From: Streptomyces griseomycini
GTDB taxonomy: Bacteria > Actinomycetota > Actinomycetes > Streptomycetales > Streptomycetaceae
Reading direction: 5' to 3'
DNA length: 64,000 nt
NCBI RefSeq assembly: GCF_014203535.1
Contig: NZ_JACHJI010000003.1
Span: 506,051-570,050 of the forward strand
Shown here: positions 1-8,517 of the stretch, in pieces
Position numbering within the stretch: the stretch's first letter is position 1
Layout of the letters: each line of letters starts with the position of its first letter
Made by a program: the position numbers and the translations under genes
The notes under the pieces: model-generated
Seen by the model: only the letters and a program-made list of their open reading frames with translations
What the model was told of the DNA's origin: nothing
Database searches by the model: none

Positions 1-1
1 G

Positions 2-118
2 CCTGCTCGGCCTGCTCGGCCTGCTCGGCCTGCTCGGCCTGCTCGGCCTGCTCGGCCTGCTCGGCCTGCTCGGCCTGCTCGGCCTGCTCGGCCTGCTCGG
101 CCTGCCCGGCCTGCCCGG
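2..118. repeat. 9-bp tandem repeat (CCTGCTCGG)
   Basis: Eleven perfect copies of CCTGCTCGG (2-100) are followed by two CCTGCCCGG variants (101-118). Degenerate copies continue to about 230, so 1-249 is all low-complexity repeat and the array probably extends past the left edge. The period is three codons: one minus-strand frame reads Glu-Gln-Ala repeats and a plus-strand frame reads Leu-Leu-Gly, so it could be the tail of a gene outside the window. No Met-started frame supports that here. Confidence 0.9.
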
Positions 119-249
119 CTCGCCTCGGTCCGCCCGGCCTGCCCGGCTCGTCTCGGCTCGCCCGGCCCGCTTCGGTCCGCCCGGCTCGTCCAGCCCACCC
201 GGCCCACCCGGCCCACCGGGGCCGGGCCGGAGGCGGTCGCCGCGAGGCC

Positions 250-2262
250 CTACGACCCCGCCCGCTCCCGCCCCCTGCGCCCCAGCAGCTCCGCCAGCCC
301 CCGCCGCGTGGCGGCCAGCACCACGCGGTCCTCGGCGTGCAGCACGTACGTGTCGGGCAGGTCCCACACCAGCCCCGACCCCGGTACCCCCTCCGCGGCG
401 CCGGCCCTCTCCTCGTCCCGCTCCCCGCCGGAGGCGGACGCCGCCGTGTCCAGGGCCAGCACCCGCCACGCCCCGGCCCGGAACGCCTCGCCGACCGTCT
501 TCCCCTCCAGCTGCGGATGCCCGCCCACGACCACCGCCGCGAACAGCAGCACCCGCCGCTCGACCGGGATCGCCCCCAGGATCTGCCGGCCCATCATGGC
601 CCCGGCGAACGCGGGCGCGGCCAGGTGGGACACGCTGCGGCTCCGGGTCAGCGCGCCGGGGTGCGCGGTCCGCAGGGTGCGGTACACCGCCGTCGCGAAG
701 TCGTCGTCGTACAGCCGCAGTACGACCCGCAGGTCGGACCGCACGGACCGGGCGTACAGCACCGCCTCGAGGTTGGTGGTGTCCACGCTGGTCAGCGCGA
801 GCAGCACGTCCGCCCGGTGGATCTTCGCGGCCTCCAGGACTCCCTCCTGCGTGACGTCCCCGAGCACCACCGGCACCCGTAACCGCCGCGCCGTCGCCAT
901 GCCCCGCGCCTCCGGATCGGCCTCGACGCACACCACCGGGATGTGCAGCTCCCGCAGCCGCGTCAGCACCCGCGTCCCGATCTTGCCCAGCCCGAGCAGC
1001 ACCACGTGCCCGCTCAGCCCGCGCGGTGGCTTCCGCAGCGCCGACGCGGTGCGGAACGTCCCCAGCGCCTCCAGCACCGCGGCCAGCAGCACCGGCAGCA
1101 ACAGCAACCCGACCAGCCCCGACAGCAGTTGAAGGACCTGCCGGCCCCTGGACTCGTTGTGCGCGGGCTCGTTGATGGAGAAGAGGTCGAGCAGGGTGAC
1201 GTAGGTGGCGTGCAGCGGGTGGTCCTCCGTGACCACCGTCAGCGCGACGGCGAGCGCGACCACGGCCGCCACCAGCCCCGCCAGCGACCAGCGCAGCCGC
1301 CGCGAGAACAGCGAGGCGAACGGCGGCACCCGGGCCCGTCCGGCCGGCAGCGGCGGCCCCGAGTAGGACACCTGCTCCAGCACCACCGTCCCGCGTCCCG
1401 TCGCCGCCGCCACCGCCGCCGCGTCGGGCAGCAACTGCGGTCCCTGGTCCCCGCTGTCCTCCGAACCCTCCGCACCGGCCGGGTCGTTGCTCGTGGCGGA
1501 CAGCAGCGCCAGGGTGCACAGCCCGGGATCGGCCACCTCGCCCGGTCCCGGCGGCCGGCGTTCCACGGCCCGCAGCAGCAGGCCCTCGGCGTCGACGACC
1601 TTGCTGGTGCCGACGAGCGCGGTGCCGACCAGCGCGGGCGCGGCCGTGTCCGCGTCGGACAGCACGGTCGTGGAGGCGTCGACTCCCGGCCCGGTCCTCC
1701 CCTGCGCTCCGGGAACGGCCAACTCTGCTGCCTGGTCGAGCAGTTCCTCGATGTGCTGGCCCAACCGCCGGTTGTAGAGCCTCAGGACGATCCGCAGCCG
1801 GGGATTGAGCCGACGGGCGGTGAGCGCGGCGCGGATGTTGGTCTCGTCGTCGTCGTACACGAGCGCCAGCGCGGCGGCCCGTTCCACGCCCGCCTCGGCG
1901 AGCACGTCCTCGGTCGGCTCGGCGGCCTCCACCACCCGCCCGCCCGGGGCCGGGACCCCGTCGGAGCCACCGCCGCCCCCGTTCCCCCGGTTGACGGCGG
2001 TCACGACCCGGTCCAGCAGGGCCGCGGAGGCCGCGCGGGCCCGCCCGACCACCGGCTGCCGCACCTGGCGCCCGGCCGGCGGCACGACGAGCACGACCTG
2101 TTCGCGGTACACGCCCCGGAGTTCGGCGGCGAGCCGGTGCGCCAGCCCGTCGTCACCGCACACCACCATGGGCGCGGACGGATCGCTGGGCAGGGCCGGA
2201 TTCGGAAGGAGGCTCACCACGGGGGAAGAGACTGCCCCATCCGCACGGGTGGTTCCAGGCAT
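250..2262 (-). CDS. Ion-channel-like protein with two TrkA-N/RCK domains
   Basis: 670-residue membrane protein that probably gates or forms a cation (K+) channel in the plasma membrane. An N-terminal nucleotide-binding-like half (about residues 30-260) precedes a transmembrane helix near 330, a pore-like stretch around 355-370 and a second helix near 380-400. A clear Rossmann RCK domain follows (VVLLGLGKIGTRV, about 425-437) with a downstream acidic LRLYDDDF segment. A similar LRLYNRR segment in the N-terminal half suggests the two halves are duplicated RCK units, as in CASTOR/POLLUX-type channels. No strong ribosome site precedes the ATG at 2262; GTG codons about 13 residues in are alternatives. 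It is divergent from the permease gene at 2400. The family call is good; the transported ion is inferred. Confidence 0.8.
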   Translation of the reverse strand: MPGTTRADGAVSSPVVSLLPNPALPSDPSAPMVVCGDDGLAHRLAAELRGVYREQVVLVVPPAGRQVRQPVVGRARAASAALLDRVVTAVNRGNGGGGGSDGVPAPGGRVVEAAEPTEDVLAEAGVERAAALALVYDDDETNIRAALTARRLNPRLRIVLRLYNRRLGQHIEELLDQAAELAVPGAQGRTGPGVDASTTVLSDADTAAPALVGTALVGTSKVVDAEGLLLRAVERRPPGPGEVADPGLCTLALLSATSNDPAGAEGSEDSGDQGPQLLPDAAAVAAATGRGTVVLEQVSYSGPPLPAGRARVPPFASLFSRRLRWSLAGLVAAVVALAVALTVVTEDHPLHATYVTLLDLFSINEPAHNESRGRQVLQLLSGLVGLLLLPVLLAAVLEALGTFRTASALRKPPRGLSGHVVLLGLGKIGTRVLTRLRELHIPVVCVEADPEARGMATARRLRVPVVLGDVTQEGVLEAAKIHRADVLLALTSVDTTNLEAVLYARSVRSDLRVVLRLYDDDFATAVYRTLRTAHPGALTRSRSVSHLAAPAFAGAMMGRQILGAIPVERRVLLFAAVVVGGHPQLEGKTVGEAFRAGAWRVLALDTAASASGGERDEERAGAAEGVPGSGLVWDLPDTYVLHAEDRVVLAATRRGLAELLGRRGRERAGS

Positions 2263-2399
2263 GACCGGCGGCGGGCGGCGGGCGGCGGTCCGAACGGTGA
2301 GCGGCGAGCTGAACGGCCGTACCGGTCGCGCCGTATGGAGGGGAGGGCCCGGCGGCCCCGCTTCGTCGTGCGCGCGTTCTCCGGAGGTGTACCCGGCTC

Positions 2400-3452
2400 G
2401 TGTCCCCCACCAAGTCGGCCCCGGACGTGTCCCCCACCAGGTCGGCCCCGGACGGGTCCCCCACCAGGTCGGCCCCGGACGGGGCGGGGCCCGCCGAGGA
2501 GCCCCGTCACCTCGACCCCTCCCTCCTGCTCGTCCTGACGCTGCTCACGGCCGTGATGCTCCAGGGCCCGATCCGCCGTGCCCTGGCCGCCCCGGTGATG
2601 CAGAGCTGGATGACGGTGTTCGTGGCGGTGGTCGTCCAGGCCCTGCCCTTCCTGGTGCTCGGCGTCCTGCTGTCGGCGGCGATCGCGGTCTTCGTCCCGC
2701 CGTCCTTCTTCGCCCGCGCGCTGCCGGAGCGCCCGGTGCTGGCGGTCCCGGTCGCGGGCGCGGCGGGCGCGGTCCTGCCCGGCTGTGAGTGCGCGTCCGT
2801 GCCGGTGGCGGGCGCACTGGTGCGCAGGGGGGTGACCCCGGCGGCGGCCCTGGCGTTCCTGCTGTCCGCCCCCGCCGTCAACCCGGTCGTGCTGACGGCC
2901 ACCGCGGTCGCCTTCCCCGACGACCCGCGGATGGTCCTCGCCCGCTTCGTCGCGAGCCTGCTCGTGGCGTGCGCGATGGGCTGGCTGTGGCACCGCCTCG
3001 GCCGCGCCGACTGGCTGCGTCCCCCGTCCCGCCCGGTCCCCGGGGGCCGGGGCGGGGGCGCCGCGTTCTGGGGCTCGGTGCGGCACGACGTGATGCACGC
3101 GGGCGGCTTCCTGGTGGTCGGCGCGATGGCCGCGGCGACGCTGAAGGCGGTGGTCCCGGCCGAGTGGCTGAGTGCGGCGGCCGGGCATCCGGTGCTGTCG
3201 GTGCTGGCGCTGGCGGTGCTCGCCGTGCTGCTGTCCATCTGCTCGGAGGCGGACGCGTTCGTGGCGGCGTCGCTGACCCAGTTCTCGCTGACGGCCCGGC
3301 TCGCCTTCCTGGTCGTGGGCCCGATGGTCGACCTCAAACTCTTCGCCCTGCAGGCGGGCACGTTCGGCCGTGCCTTCGCCCTGCGCTTCGCCCCCGCGAC
3401 CTTCGCGACGGCGGTGGCGGTCTCGGCCCTGACGGGAGCGGTACTGCTGTGA
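2400..3452 (+). CDS. YraQ-family permease (DUF318)
   Basis: 350-residue polytopic membrane protein. After a repetitive hydrophilic N-terminus it shows about eight hydrophobic segments and the family signature AVLPGCECASVPVAGALVRRG around residues 125-145, with the Cys-containing G-C-E-C core. The second half repeats the fold and contains LSICSEADAFVA (about 280). Members occur paired with a TIGR03943 protein, exactly the gene that follows, overlapping by 4 bp (GTGA at 3449-3452). The pair is thought to act at the membrane in metal or small-molecule export, but no substrate is proven. The start may lie downstream of the GTG at 2400 because the first 27 codons are DNA repeats. Confidence 0.85.
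   Translation: MSPTKSAPDVSPTRSAPDGSPTRSAPDGAGPAEEPRHLDPSLLLVLTLLTAVMLQGPIRRALAAPVMQSWMTVFVAVVVQALPFLVLGVLLSAAIAVFVPPSFFARALPERPVLAVPVAGAAGAVLPGCECASVPVAGALVRRGVTPAAALAFLLSAPAVNPVVLTATAVAFPDDPRMVLARFVASLLVACAMGWLWHRLGRADWLRPPSRPVPGGRGGGAAFWGSVRHDVMHAGGFLVVGAMAAATLKAVVPAEWLSAAAGHPVLSVLALAVLAVLLSICSEADAFVAASLTQFSLTARLAFLVVGPMVDLKLFALQAGTFGRAFALRFAPATFATAVAVSALTGAVLL
2401..2481 (+). repeat. Three 27-bp direct repeats at a gene start
   Basis: Three consecutive 27-bp units (2401-2427, 2428-2454, 2455-2481) differ at only one or two positions. In the permease frame they encode three 9-residue units of the type SPT(K/R)SAPD(V/G). They lie at the very N-terminus before any membrane segment, so they are either a spacer peptide or upstream DNA wrongly included in the frame. 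Confidence 0.85.
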
Positions 3453-4234
3453 ACCGGAGCACCCGGAGCACCCGGAACGTACGGGTGCGTCCGAACCGGC
3501 AGGCCCAGGCGGCGCTGCTGTTCCTCCTCGGCGCGACCGTGCTGCACGCCGGCTGGACCGACCTCCACCTGCGCTACGTCAAGGCCGGCCTGCGCCCGCT
3601 GCTCCTGCTGTCGGGAGCGGCACTGATCGCGACGGCGGCGGCGACGGTCTGGTACGAGCGGCGCCACGCGCCCCCGGAACACCACCCGGAGCACCACCAC
3701 CCGGACGACCTCCCCGGGGACCACCATCCGGAACCCCGTGTCTCCTGGCTGCTCGCCCTCCCCCTCCTCGCCCTGATCCTGGTCGCCCCGCCGGCCCTCG
3801 GCTCCTACAGCGCCACCCACACGGGCACGGCCCTGCAGGAACCCCTCGGTTTCCCCGACCTCCCCGCCCGGGGCCCCCTGCGCCTCGGCGTGGGCGAGTA
3901 CGCGGCCCGCGCGGTCTACGACGACGGCCGTCACCTCCGCGGCCGCCCCGTCACCCTCACCGGTTTCGTGGCCCTGGACGGGTCCGGCACCCCGTACCTG
4001 GTCCGCATGACCCTCAACTGCTGTGCGGCGGACGCCCAGCCGGTGAAGGTCGCCCTGACCGGCGGGGTCCCCCCGGTCCTGCAACCGGACAGCTGGCTGG
4101 AGCTCACCGGCACCTACACCCCGCGCCGCACGAAGGACCCGGTCAACGACGGCCCCGTCCCCTACTTCGAGGTCACGGCGGCCCGGCCGGTGCCGCCCCC
4201 GGCCGACCCGTACGACGACACGGGGGCCGGCTGA
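3449..4234 (+). CDS. TIGR03943-family membrane protein, partner of YraQ permease
   Basis: 261 residues from the GTG overlapping the permease stop codon. Two hydrophobic segments lie near residues 18-35 and 45-62, then a His-rich stretch (PPEHHPEHHHPDD, about 72-85) that could bind metal, then a third helix near 100-115 and a soluble C-terminal domain. That domain holds the family's paired-cysteine motif NCCAADAQPV (about 190). The His-rich loop and Cys pair fit a metal-linked role, which is inference. Translational coupling with the permease implies a two-subunit complex. Confidence 0.82.
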   Translation: MNRSTRSTRNVRVRPNRQAQAALLFLLGATVLHAGWTDLHLRYVKAGLRPLLLLSGAALIATAAATVWYERRHAPPEHHPEHHHPDDLPGDHHPEPRVSWLLALPLLALILVAPPALGSYSATHTGTALQEPLGFPDLPARGPLRLGVGEYAARAVYDDGRHLRGRPVTLTGFVALDGSGTPYLVRMTLNCCAADAQPVKVALTGGVPPVLQPDSWLELTGTYTPRRTKDPVNDGPVPYFEVTAARPVPPPADPYDDTGAG

Positions 4235-4240
4235 GGACAC

Positions 4241-4465
4241 TCACCGCCGGTGCTGGTCCCCCTCGGACGAGGTGTCCCGGGAGACGGTCTCCCCCTGGAT
4301 GACGCGCGGCGCGTCCCGCTGGTCCTGCTCCTTGGCCGCCCGGGCCTCGGCCTTCAGGATGCGGGCGGACTTGCCCGCCGACCGGGCGAGTTCCGGCAGT
4401 TTCCTGATGGCCAGGACAGCTATGACGACGATGAGGATGATCGCGAGTTCGCTCAGTCCGAACAT
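4241..4465 (-). CDS. TatA-family twin-arginine translocase component
   Basis: 74 residues. A single N-terminal membrane helix (residues 5-22, starting MFGLSELAII) is followed by the hinge and amphipathic helix RKLPELARSAGKSARILKAE (about 21-40), the TatA/TatE signature, and a charged tail. TatA oligomers form the pore-like element of the Tat export machine. This is a short paralogue away from a tatC gene, so it may be an auxiliary TatA/E. A GAGGGA ribosome site precedes the ATG. It converges with the TIGR03943 gene, the stops being only a few bases apart. Confidence 0.85.
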   Translation of the reverse strand: MFGLSELAIILIVVIAVLAIRKLPELARSAGKSARILKAEARAAKEQDQRDAPRVIQGETVSRDTSSEGDQHRR

Positions 4466-4537
4466 GGGGTCCGTCCCTCTTGTGTGCCGGTGCCGGTGCC
4501 GGATGGTGGGTGCCGGTGGCGGGTACCGCCAATAGAA

Positions 4538-4553
4538 TCTACAGCAATGTAGA
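4538..4553. promoter_or_regulatory. Probable BlaI-type operator
   Basis: Perfect inverted repeat TCTACA-gcaa-TGTAGA, 72 bp before the BlaI-type regulator start and inside the divergent region next to the tatA-like gene. BlaI/MecI/CopY repressors bind TACA/TGTA dyads of this kind. The surrounding bases are unusually A+T-rich for this chromosome, as expected at a promoter. Confidence 0.65.
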
Positions 4554-4625
4554 GAATTTGACGGCGTCCGTTCATCTATACGATGACCGCCCGGGAAACA
4601 TGCAGCGGCGGAAGGGAGACAGGCC

Positions 4626-5015
4626 GTGTCGGAGCACGGGCAGCGTCCCCGGCGGCGGGGACAGGGCGAGCTGGAGGCGCTGGTCCTGTCGGCGCTGCGG
4701 GAGGCGGACGGACCGGCGACGGCCGGCTGGGTCCAGGAACGCCTGGGCGGCGACCTCGCCTACACGACGGTCATCACGATCCTGACCCGGCTGCTGGCCA
4801 AGGGCGCGGTCACCCGGGAGCGGGCGGGCCGCTCCTTCGCCTGGACCCCGGCGTCGGACCACGCGGGCCTGGCGGCCCACAAGATGCGCAAGGTCCTGGA
4901 CGCCGAGAACGACCGGGAGGCGGTTCTGGCCAGCTTCGTCACCGGCCTCGGCCCGGACGACGAACGGCTGCTGCGCGAACTGCTGGGCCGGTCCGGGAGC
5001 GAAGGGGAAGACTGA
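4626..5015 (+). CDS. BlaI/MecI/CopY-family transcriptional repressor
   Basis: 129 residues with a winged helix spanning about 10-85: LEALVLSALREAD, then the recognition segment AYTTVITILTRLLAKGAVTRERAGR, which is the family hallmark. The C-terminal dimerisation half contains LLRELL. Such repressors control their own operon and are cut by an M56-type membrane protease; that partner is the next gene, six bases downstream. The dyad at 4538-4553 is its likely operator. The GTG at 4626 is preceded by GGGAGACAGG. Confidence 0.9.
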   Translation: MSEHGQRPRRRGQGELEALVLSALREADGPATAGWVQERLGGDLAYTTVITILTRLLAKGAVTRERAGRSFAWTPASDHAGLAAHKMRKVLDAENDREAVLASFVTGLGPDDERLLRELLGRSGSEGED

Positions 5016-5021
5016 TACCTC

Positions 5022-5954
5022 ATGGGGGTGTTCGTCTTCCTGCCGCTGGTCCTGCCGCTGACGGCCTGGCCGGTCGCACGCCTGGCCGAACAGCATCTCC
5101 ACCCGCGCACCGCGACGCGGATGCTGACCGCGGTGGCCGCGACGATGGCGACGTGCAGCACGCTCTGCCTCGGCCTGGTGATGGTGGTCGGCACCGCCCA
5201 GCTGCCCGGCAACCCGCTGCCCGACGGCTGGTCCGACCCGGAGGTGCGGGCGGCGGTCCCGTACGACGAGGTGGCGGGCAGGGCGGCGATCCCCGCCCTC
5301 TGCGCGGTCGTGCTGGCCTGCGCCCGCATCCTGTGGCGGCACGTCCGCACCCGCCGCCGCGCCCACCGCGCCCTGGCCGGCCTGCCGGACACGGAGGTGG
5401 CGGTCCTCCCCGACGGCACCCCGTACGCGTACGCGCTCCCGGGCACTGTCTCCCACCGCGACCGCGTGGTGGTCACCACCGCCCTCCTCGGCCACCTCGC
5501 CCCCGCCGAACGCCGTGCCCTGTTCGCCCACGAGCGGGCCCACCTGACCGGGCGTCACCACCGCTTCCTGCTGGCGGTCCGGCTGGCCGCCCACGCCAAC
5601 CCGTTCCTGCGCCCGCTGCACACGGCGGTGTCGTACACGACGGAACGCTGGGCCGACGAGGAGGCGGCCCGCACCGTCGGCAGCCGCCGCACGGTCGCCA
5701 CCGCCATCGGCCGGGCGGCCCTGGCCTCCCGCCCGGCCCCGCTGCCGACGGCCTTCGCGTCCCCGGGCCCGGTCCCGCGCCGGGTGGCCGCCCTCCTCGC
5801 ACCGCCCCCGGCGCCGGGCCGCTGGCCGGCCGTGTTCACCTCGGTGGGCCTGGCGGCCTGGGGAGCGGCGGCGGGCACGGCCGTGTCGGCCATGTCCTCG
5901 GCGAACTCCGCCCTGACCCTGTTCTCGATCCTCCGCGCGGCGACGCCACTGTGA
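5022..5954 (+). CDS. M56-family membrane metallopeptidase (BlaR1-like)
   Basis: 310 residues with four predicted membrane helices (about 2-20, 35-60, 85-105, 275-300) around a zinc-protease domain. The HExxH motif reads HERAHLTGRHH (about 168-178), followed by ERWADEEAAR (about 207-216), which supplies the third zinc ligand region. No penicillin-binding sensor domain is present, so this is the short M56 form common in Streptomyces. It forms an operon with the BlaI-like repressor upstream and probably cleaves it on a signal that cannot be read from the sequence. Confidence 0.88.
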   Translation: MGVFVFLPLVLPLTAWPVARLAEQHLHPRTATRMLTAVAATMATCSTLCLGLVMVVGTAQLPGNPLPDGWSDPEVRAAVPYDEVAGRAAIPALCAVVLACARILWRHVRTRRRAHRALAGLPDTEVAVLPDGTPYAYALPGTVSHRDRVVVTTALLGHLAPAERRALFAHERAHLTGRHHRFLLAVRLAAHANPFLRPLHTAVSYTTERWADEEAARTVGSRRTVATAIGRAALASRPAPLPTAFASPGPVPRRVAALLAPPPAPGRWPAVFTSVGLAAWGAAAGTAVSAMSSANSALTLFSILRAATPL

Positions 5955-5956
5955 GG

Positions 5957-6028
5957 ACCGTCCGGGCCGTCCGGGCCGTCCGGACCGCCCGGGCCGTCCG
6001 GGCCGTGCAGACCGTCCGGACCGCCCGG
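5957..6028. repeat. Intergenic 9-bp tandem repeat (RCCGYCCGG)
   Basis: Eight consecutive 9-bp units close to (A/G)CCGTCCGG fill the gap between the M56 peptidase stop and the end of the convergent zinc-ribbon gene. One unit is degenerate (GCCGTGCAG). It has the same period as the array at the left window edge but a different unit. Confidence 0.85.
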
Positions 6029-6038
6029 CCCCGAGGGC

Positions 6039-6329
6039 TCAGGACTGGTAGGGCTGCTGCTGGGGCTGCCCGTACCCCTGGCCGCCCGGCCCGCCGACGG
6101 CCTGCGCCTGGAGCTGCTCGGCCTGCTCCTTGGTCACGCTCTGCTCCGCGCCGCAGAAGGTGCACTGCGTCGCGTACTTCGTCGAGAACGGGAAGAGCGG
6201 CACGAAGAACAGCGTGAACTTCGTGACCCGCTTCCTGAGCGTGTGCGCGGACGGATTCCCGCACTGCCCGCACACCAGCGTCAGTATCGCCAGCTGGTAC
6301 AAGTACCCCTTGGTACCAAAGATGATCAT
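6039..6329 (-). CDS. Small zinc-ribbon protein with hydrophobic core
   Basis: 96 residues with two CxxC knuckles, CGQC (about 19-22) and CTFC (about 58-61), that can form a treble-clef/zinc-ribbon site. They are separated by a hydrophobic aromatic stretch KFTLFFVPLFPFSTKY. A Gln/Gly-rich tail follows (about 67-96). Conserved in actinobacteria; function unknown. Two in-frame ATGs exist (6338 and 6329). GGAAGG abuts the first but sits about 8 bases before the second, so 6329 is chosen. Confidence 0.75.
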   Translation of the reverse strand: MIIFGTKGYLYQLAILTLVCGQCGNPSAHTLRKRVTKFTLFFVPLFPFSTKYATQCTFCGAEQSVTKEQAEQLQAQAVGGPGGQGYGQPQQQPYQS

Positions 6330-6489
6330 GTCGCCCATCCTTCCCGAGCCGCGGTCCACCGAACCGCCGCGCCGCGTGCCACTCCACTGAGAACCATGCC
6401 ACCCGGCTGCCCGGTCGGCAGTCGGCAATGTGGCGGGCCGGAAAACTGCCGCATCCGGCACAAGCCCCCGCCCCCCGGCCGTTGACAGG

Positions 6490-8052
6490 ATGCTGCACAT
6501 GAACGACACCCGGGAAGTGATCTGCCGCCCCCGGTGGAAGGGCGCCTGGTGGTTCTTGGCCGGACTCGGGGCGATCGCGACGACCGCGGCCGTGGCGCTC
6601 TGGGCCGTTTCCGGCGTGTGCGCCTGGCTGGGCACCGGCCTGCTGTCCGTGCCGGTGGGCCTGCTGTCCCTGCACCGGGCCACCGTCCGCGTGCACGCCG
6701 ACGCCCGCGGCCTGCACGTCCGCACGCTGCTGCGCCACCGGAGCCTGCCCTGGAGCGACGTCGCCGACCTGCGCGTACGCCTGAGGAACGGGAACGCCTC
6801 GCGGGGCGAGGAGAGCCGCCGCGTCATCGCGGTACTGCGCGACGGCCGCAGGCGGCGCCTGCCCCTGCCCCTGGGCTGGACCTCCCACGACCCGGACTTC
6901 GACGACACCCTGGACGCGCTGCGCACCCTGCACCGCCGCCACGGCACCCCGGTGTCGGCCCACCTCCCCGTCGTCTCGCACCGCACCGTCGGCCGCGGCT
7001 GGGCGGGCTCCCTGGCGCTGTGCGCGCTGCTGCTGGCGGGCGCGGGCCTGGCCGCGCGGTCCGTGCCGGACGCCGGGGCGACGGAGCGGGCGTGGAAGTC
7101 GGCCGTCCCGTGCACGGCCTCCACGCCCGCCGCGGACCGGTCCGAGTGCCTGACCTTCCTCCCGGCGGTGATCGAGCGCACCGAGCTCAACCGGAGCAGG
7201 CACGACAGCAGCCTGCTGTACTTCACCGACGCCCGTCCGATGAGACGGCAGGGCGTCTCCGACGAGGCCGCCCTGGAGTTCCGCCCCGGCGACCGCGTCC
7301 GGCTGACCCTGTGGCGCGGCGAGGTGCGGACGGTGGCGGGGGACCGCCACGTGTGGCACGGTCACATTCCCGGCGCCGGGGAGACGGCGGTCCTCGCGGC
7401 CGTACCGGCCCTCCTCGCGGGCTACCCCGCCGCCCGGGTGCTGATCCGCCTGCGGGGCCGCCACCGCCCCGACGACGAGGTCCTCCCGTCCGCCCTCCCC
7501 TTCGCCGCGGCCCTCACCGTGACGGGCCTGTGGCTGCTCCCCCTCTGCCACTTCTACTTCGCGGTGCCGCTCGGTCGGCCCGCGGCGCTCACCTGGGCGG
7601 CCGCGGGCACCCTGACCAGCCTGGCCCTCCTGGCCTGGGCGTGGCGCGCCACCCGCATCCGCGTGCCCGGAGCGGCGGGAGCGCCCGGAGCGGCGGGGGC
7701 AGCCGGTGGGCCGCCCGCCGCCGACGACGGGGAGGCGGATGACGGGGAGGTGTTCGTACGGGCCCGCTTCCTGGAACCCACGGACTACAACCCGCACTGC
7801 TTCGGCACCCACATCGTCCTGGGCGGCGGCGCCCCGCCGGCGGTGGCCCCGCACTCCGGTCCGGGCCGCTACGCGGCCAGGCCGATCCCGGTGGACCGCC
7901 TCACCCTGCGCGGGGTGCGCCGGGCCAGGGGCAGCGACGGCGACACGGTCCCCACGGGCTGGCACGTGGCCGAACTCGACGACGGGGGAACCCCGGTCCG
8001 CCTGGCGGCGGCCCCGGCCGACCTGACCCGCGTCCTCGACCGGCTGACGTAG
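6490..8052 (+). CDS. PH-domain-like integral membrane protein
   Basis: About 520 residues from the ATG at 6490 (ATG 6499 also possible). Two helices (about 15-60) lead into a bacterial PH-like domain (about 65-155; DARGLHVRTLLRHRSLPWSDVADLRV). A third helix (about 165-185), an extracytoplasmic domain with two cysteines, and a further helix group (about 330-400) follow. The soluble tail ends in a second domain. An Ala/Gly/Pro linker lies near 400-420. No enzyme motif is visible. Such proteins may scaffold membrane complexes, but no function can be assigned. Confidence 0.65.
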   Translation: MLHMNDTREVICRPRWKGAWWFLAGLGAIATTAAVALWAVSGVCAWLGTGLLSVPVGLLSLHRATVRVHADARGLHVRTLLRHRSLPWSDVADLRVRLRNGNASRGEESRRVIAVLRDGRRRRLPLPLGWTSHDPDFDDTLDALRTLHRRHGTPVSAHLPVVSHRTVGRGWAGSLALCALLLAGAGLAARSVPDAGATERAWKSAVPCTASTPAADRSECLTFLPAVIERTELNRSRHDSSLLYFTDARPMRRQGVSDEAALEFRPGDRVRLTLWRGEVRTVAGDRHVWHGHIPGAGETAVLAAVPALLAGYPAARVLIRLRGRHRPDDEVLPSALPFAAALTVTGLWLLPLCHFYFAVPLGRPAALTWAAAGTLTSLALLAWAWRATRIRVPGAAGAPGAAGAAGGPPAADDGEADDGEVFVRARFLEPTDYNPHCFGTHIVLGGGAPPAVAPHSGPGRYAARPIPVDRLTLRGVRRARGSDGDTVPTGWHVAELDDGGTPVRLAAAPADLTRVLDRLT

Positions 8053-8119
8053 CCCTCCGGAGCCGCCCGTGACGCGGGGCGGTGTCCTCGCCGTCGCGGG
8101 GATCGGCTAGGTTGCCCGG

Positions 8120-8398
8120 ATGACCGACACGGATCCGCTGGTGACCGCCCTCGCCGGACTGGTCGTCGACGTCGTCCGGTTCCTCGACGACTGCGACGAC
8201 GACGAGGTGGACCCCGACTCCGCCGTGAAGATGACGGAGAGCGTGTCCTGGGTGCTGCTGCAGCTCCCCCCGGACCAGCGCGAACGGCTCCTGCGCGTGC
8301 TCGCGGACATGGCCGGGGCGGAGCCCGATCCCGGACGGCGGGAGTTCCTGGAGTCGTTCCCCTTCACCTGCGGCCTGGTCGAGGACCGGGAGCGCTGA
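8120..8398 (+). CDS. Small acidic hypothetical protein
   Basis: 92 residues, strongly acidic (FLDDCDDDEVDPDS at about 25-38), predicted alpha-helical, no membrane segment. Resembles small Streptomyces proteins of unknown function encoded alone. The ATG at 8120 has only a weak ribosome site. Codon use matches neighbours, supporting a real gene. Confidence 0.6.
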   Translation: MTDTDPLVTALAGLVVDVVRFLDDCDDDEVDPDSAVKMTESVSWVLLQLPPDQRERLLRVLADMAGAEPDPGRREFLESFPFTCGLVEDRER

Positions 8399-8517
8399 GC
8401 GCCCCCCACGGACCGCTGAGCGGCCCCTCACGGACCGGAGACGGCCGTGGCCCGGGGCGCCGGTCGCGTCCTGGCCGGGGGGCGCCGGACGGCACGAGCG
8501 GATGCCAGGATGCCGTC

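Noticed and set aside
1805..2788. Long plus-strand frame of 327 codons spanning two genes
   Set aside because: Arg/Pro/Ala-rich shadow frame opposite the channel gene and across the permease; no motif.
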